From Lathyrus oleraceus (lineage: Eukaryota; Streptophyta; Magnoliopsida; Fabales; Fabaceae), in contig NC_066582.1 in NCBI RefSeq assembly GCF_024323335.1, positions 184,296,973-184,360,972 on the forward strand: a DNA stretch of 64,000 bases, read 5' to 3'. The notes under the pieces were generated by a model that was not told where the DNA came from, made no database searches, and was given only the letters and a program-made list of their open reading frames with translations. The position numbers were made by a program, and so were the translations under genes. Positions 54,987-64,000 of this stretch are shown in pieces; positions within the stretch are counted from its first letter, which is position 1; each line of letters begins with the position of its first letter.

Positions 54987-55814
54987 CAAGCACTTAAAGG
55001 TTCCTACTTCTTGTGCTCTACTTTTCTACTTCAATACCTTCAATGTTAGAGGTACGTTTGGTTCATTTTATTTGAGTGACCAAGTTTTCTCTCTTTTTTG
55101 AGTCATCACATAAACACTAAAAACATCATTTCTTTACGGCGCGTTGAATGCCTAGAGATCCTTACGTGTTTCATGACAAATTTTTTGATCCTAAATTTCC
55201 TTTCTATTGGAATCCCAATCAATGGAAATTAAATTTGTGGATGGAGTTATTACCCCTTTAATCCATTGCTATTATATGTACTCGATGTTAGGCATTACAC
55301 GAACTCTAGTGAGATCTTGAAACTTGAGTGTGATTCTTACAACTTGAAGAAATACTTTAGTGAATGCACTTGGCCTATGTTTAATGTGTTCCAATATTTA
55401 TATGAAGTAATTGAGGTTGTTATTTTGAATATAAGATGACTCACTAAATGAACATGAAGAAATTGGATTCTTTGGTGAATGAGGATAATGTCCATGGGAT
55501 GGTCCTTAGAGTTTGTAAAGATCGGGAGAAAGAGTCTTATTTTTCTAAGCATGAGGTAATTTCCTATTCTTCTACCTTAAAAAAAAGATGAAGAGACATG
55601 TTGTTGATTTTTGATTTCAGCCCCTTGCTGACATGGAGGACATTACATATGAAAATGAGATCGGTTTCAACCTTCCCAATGTGAACGTATTTTCCCTTCT
55701 CTCATATTAAATTTTCTTGTTAATATTTTGGTGTCTCCCTCACGTACGAGTTTATCTAAGGTGGCTATAATCTTCACCAAGAAAACCTAAGGTGTGATCA
55801 ACGTGAGGAAGATG
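54987..55814 (+). other. Unrecognised AT-rich stretch
   Basis: Target-site neighbourhood of E2. Fragments such as PLADMEDITYENEIGFNLPNVNVF (about 55620-55690) look faintly protein-like but belong to no family I can name, and the frames are broken. Confidence 0.3.
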
Positions 55815-56631
55815 TGTAACATCCCAATTTTAATATTTTATTTTTAATATATTTTTGAAGAACTTTAGTTTAATTATTTAATTTAATTAGTTATTAGAAT
55901 ATTAAGAAAATTAGAGATATTTTATAGTTGAGAGAATATAATTTTATTTAAAATTTGGGAGTAAGAGGTAAATTGAGTAAGAATTGAGGGTGTGGTGAGA
56001 GTCGAGAAAATAATTGAATTAGAATAATAATTTATTTTAATTAATATAATGATAGAGAATATAGAATTAAAATAAAATGGAAATTAGTAAGATTATGGGT
56101 GTGAGGAGAATTGAGGGGTGAGAGGAGAATGAATTAAATTAGGGTGAATAAATAGATACGTGATTGTGAGAAAGTTTTCACAGTACCTAAAAATCTGGGG
56201 AGAAAGAGAGGCAGAACCTAGAGATAGCTTAGGAAGGAGAATGGAGAAATAACCCAAAGGGCAAGAACTCCACTGATCTGCAATTCAAGGTAAAGGGAAA
56301 ATTACTCATATATGAGTGTATTTTTCATAAAGGATAGAGAGAGATCCTAATATTCTTTCTTATTATTCCTCCATTGTTGAGGTTTTTAGATCTTGAGATG
56401 GTTGTGTAAACCTCTCTAAGACCACTTTGTTACAATGTTGTGATTGTACGATGTTAATTGCTAAATTTCGTGTGAATTAATATGTGCAAATTCTTAGTTG
56501 TATTGTTCATGTTTAAAGTTTTGAGATGGTTATGAGGTGAGGGTTATGAGGACTCTTGTTAACATGTTTTGAATTGACTCTAAAGTTGTCAATGAGTTAA
56601 GTTTAGAGTCATATTTTTATTTGTTTAGAGT
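55815..56631 (+). repeat. Tekay-like LTR fragment
   Basis: Starts TGTAACATCCCAATTTTAAT, the same start as the E4 LTR (TGTAACACTCC.. in its own sense) followed by the same kind of AT-rich U3, here on the plus strand. It stops at 56631 where a Tat-type LTR begins. No partner end is found. Confidence 0.6.
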
Positions 56632-59600
56632 TGTAAGACCCTAATTTTGACCCTAAGATCCCTCATGCTATCTCATCATAAGCATTGGCTTTGGGATCAC
56701 ACCTTGACATCTTCCTTACCCGTCATTCATTGGGTTTGCATTGGGAGAGACCACCAAGCACATTTGATTGTATCATACTTTGTTTTTATTTCTTTACTAA
56801 CCAAAATTCCAAAAATATGTCTATGTATATCTTTGTTTCTTTTGTAGGTAGTGTGTGTATCCACCAAGGCCTCATCAAGCTCATATATAAGGTTTGAGAC
56901 CCTCAATGCAAGGAGATTAATCAATAGATGGTTCACAATGGTTATAGACATCATATATGAGTCCCCATGATCTTCATTTATCATTTTGATCAAGAAATCA
57001 TCAAGAGTTTGAAGCTTGTTTGACTTGGAAACCCTAATTCATCTGGGTATCTTATGTGACTTCCTCAGCAAGTTTTTTCAATATTGATCAAATATTTCAA
57101 GGGATATTTCATATTACGTCATCTTATGCATATATAGTCCTCCATGAGTCCAAGAGATCAAGAGAGCTTCAAGTTTGCAAGTTGGTTCATGGTGGTTGAC
57201 CAGAGAAAGTCAACTGGTCAACAGTGGGGTTCCCTAGACCCTATCTCATACACTTTTTGTCATATGAAAATGATTCCAAGAGAAAAGTTACTCCTTATGG
57301 CATTCCAAACAACTTTAATATTTAGGTCAAGAGATAGTGTTTCTTGGAAAGGCATTTTTTATGGTGAAAGATTATAGGTCATTTTGTTCGTGCCCTAGTT
57401 AGGAGGTCAACTTCCAAAGACCATAACTTGCTCAATTTTTATGAGATGAAGGTCATCCAAGTTTCATGATCAATTTCAAGATGTCCTCTTCAACTTTGAT
57501 ACTTTTAGTAACTTAAAATTTAACTTGCAAGGGAATGTGCCAATAGGAAACATTATAGGTCATTTTGGGCCATTACCATTGAGCAAGAGATTTTCCTCAA
57601 CTTCTAAAATACATAACTCCTTCATGCCAAATCCAAATGAGGTCAAATTCGGGACGAAATGGGATAGGATTGAAAGAGATACAACATTGATGAAGGAACG
57701 TTTTCCATTTGAAGCCCATAGCAAAAGTAATTCTAGGTTTAAAAAGTGAACATTTTGCTTGGTACTCAGAAAAATTTCATTTATGTTTGATTTTCCAAAC
57801 TTCCACCTCAAATTTCATCATGATCAAAGCTTCAAATGGAAAAGTGTTCAAAATGAAAGTTGTTCCCCTTGATCTCAACTTTCCAAAAAGTCCAAGATTA
57901 CCTCATTAGGACCAATATTAATGGACTTTCTCATAAGTTCTTCACAAGGTTTCATTTGGTAAGATTTATGGTCAAAATTCATTTCCTTTTTGCATGGCTA
58001 TGTGACATCATTTCAGCTTGGATAACACAGAATATTGGATCATTTAGCATCATTTGACGGGCCTACCATACGCCCATGCATCCATTCAAGTGTGAATTAC
58101 TATTTTTGGAATTTTGAAGGAAGTGTATGGAAATCAATTGCATTGCCTATAAATACAACCCCTTATGCTTATAATTGGGGACACCTTGCCCAAGCTTTAA
58201 TCCTGCAACCATAAGCCTCACCATTAGAGGATAAACTTGAAGGTTTTCAATTGAAAATTGAGTTTCAATTTCACTTAAGTTTTGAAGTTGAAACTCCAAG
58301 AATCCAAGCCCTTCCTTGATTCAATTCACTTCATGCAAGCATCTGAAGTCAGGCCAAGGCCAATTGGAAGCAAGATCAAGCAAGTTTCAAGCTCCCTCAA
58401 AGGTGATTTTTCAGAAACTTCATCTCTTTGATTCTCTCTCAATTTTTCACTATTCTCTTTGATTTTTGGTTGGCTGAAGTCCTACAAATGTAGGCAATAT
58501 GATTGATTTGCTTTGAGGTTAAATCGAAGCAACTCAGTTCATGATCCTCAAAATTCAAATCCCTGCATCTTTTAATATACTTGGAATTGGAGAAAATTGA
58601 GGCCAGATTCGAGCTCCTGAGCATTTTTCCTTTAAATCCATGTCCTTGTTTTTTATTTTGGTGGTGGTTGATGGTGGACCAGTCCATTGAGGTCCACCGG
58701 AGATGAAGACTGGAGCCCTAGCTTCGGTGGTGTGTTGGCACGCCTCATCACCATTAGATCATTTTCAAACATTTTAATCTCAGCCACTCCTTTGAATTAC
58801 CACGCGTGTGATACTTTGACTGAGGTGCATCGTGGATAGCGCGCGTGTGGCCATCAGATATGCCACCTCAATTAATGAGGGAGATCTGATGGCCCTTGTT
58901 TTTTCTAATTTCTTTTTATTTTCTGATTTTTCATTTAATCCCTTTATTTTGTTTAATTCATATTAATTTCATTTTTAATCCAAAAAATATGGGACTTTCA
59001 CCAAAAATCTTTAAATATTTTTCTCTTCCATATTCTGAATTAAAATTATTTTTTGGATTAATTTTGATATTTTTCATTAATTAAAATTTTTTGTGCATAT
59101 TTTTTATTGTTTAAAAATACTTTTGACTTTTTAAAAATCATGGAATTTTTTGCCTAAGGTCCTTTGACCTTGTTTGAACTAGGATAAATCTCTTGGTAAT
59201 TTATTTGATGTTTTGAAGGGATTTTGGGTTTTTACCAAATTAAAATGTATTTTAATTCATTTTTAATTGATTAAATGTTCAAAAATATTGTTGATCCATT
59301 TTTATGGTTTTGTGATGTTTGACTTTCTGTTTGGGGCTTCTTCAAGGTTGATTTGACTTTTGTTGGATCAAAACCATTGGATTTAGGGGATTGATGAAAT
59401 GTATATTTTATCTCCCAAAATGAATGGATGGTTTTGATTTGATGAAATTCCTTCCATGATCAATTTGTGTTTCTATCATCCCCTCCCTCTTCATCTTTAT
59501 CTCTATTCTTCCCCATTCCCTCATTTGACTAATGCAATCTCTAATGTCTAAAGACTAATTGGTTCATCAATGACCTTGTGTCAAATGGATTAATACAAAT

Positions 59601-61070
59601 ATGACTAGGATATGTCCCTCCCTCTTGATCTTTTCTTTTAGTGTGTGGTATGTTTTAGGAGTTTGGTTCTTCATACCAAATCTCTAACATGCATTAACAC
59701 CTAAATTTTTATTGTTCGGCCTTAGATAGTTGTGACTTCTACATATGTCCAATTATGATTGCTTAACATAGAGCTAAATTTGACCCTCAAGGCATAACAT
59801 TATAGTAAGTGAGATTGTAAGTCTCCCATTCTTCATAGCATTGTGTGGAGACTTAACCTTTTTTTCTTTCATGAGAGCTAGTGGCATGCTTGTTGAATTA
59901 TCCAAGTTGGAGCCCTTCTCATGGAAGATGTCTTTTGTTTAAGGATTCATACTTGTGAATGAATGGTTGAGTGTTCTCCAAAGAATGACTTAATCAATTA
60001 AAAAACACCACTAACAATTGACTAACTTTTGACTAATATTTGACTAACTCTTATTAATATTGCTTTACTTTCAAGTCATTTACTTTATGCAATTTAAATT
60101 TCAGTCATTTATCATTCATTGCCATTTACATTTCATATAACTTGTTTATGTTTATATTATTTTCACTTTGCTCATTTGAGCCATACTTTGTGATTGTATA
60201 TATTTGTTTGTGTGTTTTGATTTTGTTGATGGTCTTAGGACCTTAAAATACTTAATAACAACAAAAACCCTAAAAAACATCTAGTGGACTGTTGATCTTG
60301 ATCTAAACTTTTTGACTTAGAATTAGGCAACATTCCCTGTGCAAAAAGGACTTGGACAATGTCAACATTTTGAGACTGAGCTATCTTGAACTGAGTCTTC
60401 ATCTGATACAAGCCTTTGAAATTATTTGAATTCATCTGCTACTCTGTCTGTGTACTTAATTGTTATTTTGATCTTGTGTTTGATGCTTTGCTCTGAGTTG
60501 ATCAAGGAATATTTCATCTGATACATGGGAAGACAAAGAAGACTGCTAGCTTTTAACTTGCTTACCTGGATGTGGCTATATTTATTTGATGCCTTGATCT
60601 TCATGATGTGTGGATATTATTTATTGCCTATTGCTTATTGCTTGGTCAAAGTCCAAAGGAAAATGGGTTTCTGTATGACATTCTTGTATGTTGGATTGCA
60701 TCCCATTGATCAGATCTTTTCAACTCTTAACTTTTAATTTATGCTTAGGATAGCCTCTTCATCTCCTCCCACTTCTTAAATTTCAAAATCTCTCCCCCCT
60801 TTTCAAAAACTTTCTTTGCTTGTGATTTTAAGCTTAGACTTTGTTTTAATGATTAGAAACCTTGGCCTTATGCCATTGAATCTTCAAACTTTTTCTTAAA
60901 TCAAATTTGTAAATAAACTTTTTGGCCCTTCCTTTAAATCTTTGATAAAATCAATTCACCAATTTTGAAATTTTTATCATGAACTACGAGGTTTTTATCC
61001 CTCATTTTTATGTTGGTACGTAGGCACAAGTCCGAAGGTCTTGTCAAACACAAAAATATAATCAATGAAC
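56632..61070 (+). mobile_element. E5: Tat-type LTR, 3' truncated
   Basis: Starts TGTAAGACCC with a Tat-like U3 (AGTCAACTGGTCAACAGTGG near 57209). TATA at 58148-58156. Close to its right end it has GAACTACGAGGTTTTTATCC and TACGTAGGCACAAG (about 60980-61030), motifs I associate with Ogre LTR ends. The sequence then switches within a few dozen bases to Athila integrase on the other strand. No internal region follows, so this is a truncated LTR. No gene inside 56632-61070. Confidence 0.6.
58148..58156 (+). promoter_or_regulatory. TATA box of the E5 LTR
   Basis: TATAAATAC about 1.5 kb from the LTR start, with a CAACCCCTTATGC context downstream. The distance is similar to E1. Confidence 0.55.
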
Positions 61071-61079
61071 TCTTTTCTA

Positions 61080-61625
61080 GATGGAGGCTCCAGTCCTTCC
61101 TGTTTGGTTGCACCATTTTCTCTAAAACCTGTTTGATCTCTCTGTTGGAGATCTCAACTTGCCCATTTGTTTGTGGGTGATATACAGTAGAAATTTTATG
61201 CACAACTCCATACTTCCGGAGCAAAGCTTCCATGGTGTGGTTACAGAAATGAGTGCCTTGGTCACTTATGATAGCTCACGGTATTCCAAACCTGCAAAAG
61301 ATATTAGACCTGACAAAATCTACAACAACTCTAGAATCATTAGTCCTAGTGGGGATAACTTCCACCCACTTTGAAACATAATCAACAGCAAGTAAAATGT
61401 ACAAAAAACCAAATGATATAGGAAAGGGACCCATGAAGTCGATTCCCCATACATCAAATACCTCACAGAAAAGCATAGGCTGCTGAGGCATTTCACTCTT
61501 ATGAGTGACATTTGTACCTGCTATCTGGCACTCTTTACAAGTGCGGTAAACCTCATAGACATCTTTAAAAATAGTGGGCCAATAAAAACCCGAGTCTAGG
61601 ACTTTTCTTGCAGTCCTTTGAAAAC
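61080..61625 (-). pseudogene. Athila/Cyclops-like integrase fragment
   Basis: Minus-strand readings: [36 protein letters not shown] (zinc region, about 61510-61620); [60 protein letters not shown] (core with first Asp, 61276-61491); [40 protein letters not shown] (61100-61233, with the catalytic Glu in GQVEISN). It is better preserved than the relic at 22845 and contains a stretch with no stop from 61491 to 61276. It is cut off after DWSLHL at about 61085 by the E5 LTR end, and at about 61625 by an unrelated sequence. Confidence 0.85.
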
Positions 61626-63659
61626 GTAGTATAGCGACAATGACTCGAATAATCTCTCAAGGATTCTTGATTATTACTAACCAAAGGTAAATCGATTTAG
61701 GGGGGGTGGATTCAGGATCGGTTAAGGAAAAAAAATTATTAAATAAGTGATTATTGAAATAAGCTGTTATGAAATAGGTGATTATAAAACAAACGGATTC
61801 ACTGTGTCAGGTTCGACTTATCATCGATTGCTACAACTACGGCTTCTATCCTATTTGAACACAATATCATTCAACAAGCGTGATCGACACTGTAAGGTAT
61901 ATATTCTTATTGCCGGATTAAGCATACGGTTATAGATATCGCAAATTTAACGGTTAAGCAGAGTTGAATTGCGATCAAAAGTCAAGAACATATATCATTC
62001 AAATTTATCCAACAATATTACATGGAAATCGGATTAAGCAAACAACAATCATATAATATTATTGAAAGGAATAGAATTCTAATTGCAATTATAATAATCT
62101 CAAAGTAGTGGACCTGAATACAGCAAATCCGTCCGGAAAGATTAGTTCTCCATTACGGTTCTTTCAAGCGTAAGAAAAATAATTCGTGAATAGTAAAAAA
62201 TGTGAATACTGTTTTCGGCTGCTAGGTATTAAGGGAAAACCAAGGTAATCCGTTTACAACCCAATTGGGTCAAATACATAACCCAGGCCCAAAATAACGA
62301 CCCAAAACTAAAATAAAACTAATGTTGCAGCTTCAAACGAAATTCTGGAAAATAAGCGCTCCGAATCTGACTTCGACTCCAACACGAAAGTTATAGCTAT
62401 TTCTCTTAACTTTCCGGTGATTATTAGAACGCGTCAATCGGATTCCCGGAGCTCCAGTTATGATCATTTTAGTGCAGACTGTTAAAGCTGAAAATTAAAT
62501 ACGAAAATCAAATAACAATAAAAATAAACTAAAATATAAAAACATTATAAAACATAAAAGTAAGCAAAGAAAATCAAACAAATGCTTAAGAACAAACATA
62601 GGAGAATATGCATTAAAATGCACTGATCACGTGTTCTGTTAGATGATTTTTGGTCCGAGATATTTGTAACTTGCGTTTGCGCCATACATTTTTCAATCTA
62701 ATTTTTGTCAAGTTTTTTAGCCCGGGATCTATTCACCCCCTCTAGATCTGGGCCTATCGTTTAACAATGTCTGGGTAGGATATTTATAAGGAAAGTAGAT
62801 TTGAACCTTTGGAGTTAGGTTCCTAGTTCTTCTTCTATTATTATACCTCTTTATTCCTTTTTGATAGTACTAGAGAGTATGATCCTTCTTATAATATCAT
62901 TCATTTCTTTTCTCATTCAATTTTTTTGAAGAAATGTCTTTTTTTCCACTTTTTGTCACAACAATTTTTGAAATTTTCGATCATATTCTCTAGTACCTCA
63001 ACCCCAAAATTAAAACTTTGCTCACTTACAAGATCAAACTCAAATTTACTATTTTTCATATACTTTAAGAATTGTACTTCTACCTAACTCCAAAGAGAGG
63101 ATGGAAAGAAAAGATCTTTCAACTAATATGGCTAAGAATTTTAGGCTATGCCACTGAAAGAAAGGCTTAGGCTCAAAGTGGTTAGCAATGGATATACCTA
63201 TTACTACAATGTGGTTTACAAAGGCTCAAAGTTATTAAACAAAAAATTGCCTCAATATGTGTTGGTCAAACCAGATAACTTAATCGAACATAAATCAAAC
63301 CAGATAAGAGAATAATGCATGGATACACTCATAAAGAAAGATAAGTGAACAATGGAAATATTTGGCTCAAACCTTACTAGATGAGGTATATGTAGGTTGA
63401 GTACAAGTCCATTGATTCTTTTCTCATCCTTCACCTTCAAGTTTCTAGTTGTTATTGTGATGATCAAGTTTATTTTGGATCATTTGTTGTATGCTAAAGT
63501 TCTAAACTTGCAATCTGAAAGAAAAAAAACAACTACAAATTTGTTTATTAATGACAACATGGATCTTTATGGAAAAGTTATTCTTGAGTAGCTAGTTTCT
63601 CTTGTGTATGGTCTTGAATAGAAATATAAAAAATTTTGCAAAAGAAAAACTGATAAAAA
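61626..63659. other. Insertion-like stretch inside the Athila-like element, unassigned
   Basis: Lies where RT and RNase H should be between the protease (63.7-64.0 kb) and integrase. A GGGGGGGTGGATTC block at 61701 and, on the other strand, GGGATCTATTCACCCCCTCT at 62726 are related sequences in inverted orientation and resemble the border region of copia-type elements. 62760-63650 is AT-rich and unrecognised. Confidence 0.4.
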
Positions 63660-64000
63660 CAATTAATGTTTTGCCTCCCATCCAATGCTTCTTTTCCGTC
63701 AATAGCCTGATGTCTCACTCTCAAAATAGGTAAGGCATGAGGGATACCCTCACGTCGGTGAAAATTATGTTTTCATTCTCTTGTGAACTTCACTACCTTT
63801 CCCTTTCAATTGATAGCATGTCTCAAGATCCTCCACATATGGTATCCATTGATATACATTAAAGACCACCTCCTCCTTATTAAACTTCAAAATTAATTCA
63901 CCTGTCTCAACATCTATTTTTTCCTTCCCGGTTGCCAAGATGGGTGTCCGAGAATCACTGACCCTTATGAATCATTTTTCATGTCAATCACCACAAATTA
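63660..64000 (-). pseudogene. Athila/Cyclops-like protease-region fragment, runs off window
   Basis: Minus-strand reading DSRTPILATGKEKIDVETGELILKFNKEEVVFNVYQWIPYVEDLETCYQL at about 63800-63960, similar to the Athila protease end (ILGRPFLATGRALIDV...GELILRFN). Probably the same element as the integrase at 61080-61625. The element's 5' part lies to the right of the window. Confidence 0.7.

Overview
The window looks like intergenic heterochromatin from a large plant genome. It is most likely a legume of the pea/vetch tribe (Fabeae), judged from Tat/Ogre-type Ty3/gypsy elements with LTRs of almost 5 kb, Athila/Cyclops-like, Tekay-like and RTE relics, a Stowaway-type MITE, and tRNA-Arg primed retrotransposons. 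The species is inference. I see no convincing host gene, rRNA, tRNA gene or CRISPR array. Nearly everything is transposable-element sequence, much of it nested.

Bases 1-22844 are one young Tat/Ogre-type Ty3/gypsy retrotransposon (called E1) on the minus strand. About 336 bp of its 3' LTR lies beyond the left edge. In element order (right to left) it has: 5' LTR 17906-22844, PBS for tRNA-Arg, a leader of about 1.1 kb without an ORF, an intact gag-protease ORF, a 241-bp candidate intron, an intact RT/dual-RNase H/integrase ORF, a 5.2-kb 3' UTR built of repeats (including a 67-bp tandem array), a PPT, and the 3' LTR 1-4603. The LTRs differ at about 13 sites in 4603 bp, so E1 inserted recently and may be autonomous. 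Splicing the intron would remove the gag-pro stop codon and join the two ORFs in phase, which is the Ogre expression strategy.

Bases 22845-29500 are an old, decayed Athila/Cyclops-like element (plus strand), the site into which E1 jumped. It carries a 147-bp Stowaway-type MITE in its RT and ends near a small L1-like fragment. Bases 29520-32757 are an RTE-type LINE with a (TTG)n tail, split by a Tat/Ogre-like solo LTR (30830-32459) with TSD ACCCC. Bases 34232-47800 are a decayed Tekay-type chromovirus (minus strand) that lost gag. Its RT is split by a 7040-bp element (E3, 36695-43734, TSD AAAAC) with 1340-bp LTRs and no long ORF. Bases 49252-54981 are a second Tat/Ogre-type element (E2, minus strand, TSD GTATG) with an intact 4831-bp 3' LTR but only 37 bp of 5' LTR and a scrap of pol. 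Bases 55815-61070 hold a Tekay-like LTR fragment interrupted by a third Tat-type LTR (plus strand). The right end has pieces of another Athila/Cyclops-like element (minus strand).

The most unusual signals are in the Tat/Ogre family. (1) A repeated set of small hairpins in the 3' part of the LTRs keeps its pairing through compensatory changes across three different LTRs, with a separate AGTA-loop hairpin near the LTR end that also covaries. (2) The 3' UTR of E1 holds about 20 copies of a motif complementary to its own PBS, that is, resembling the 3' end of the primer tRNA. (3) A conserved inverted repeat sits directly against the PPT in both E1 and E2.
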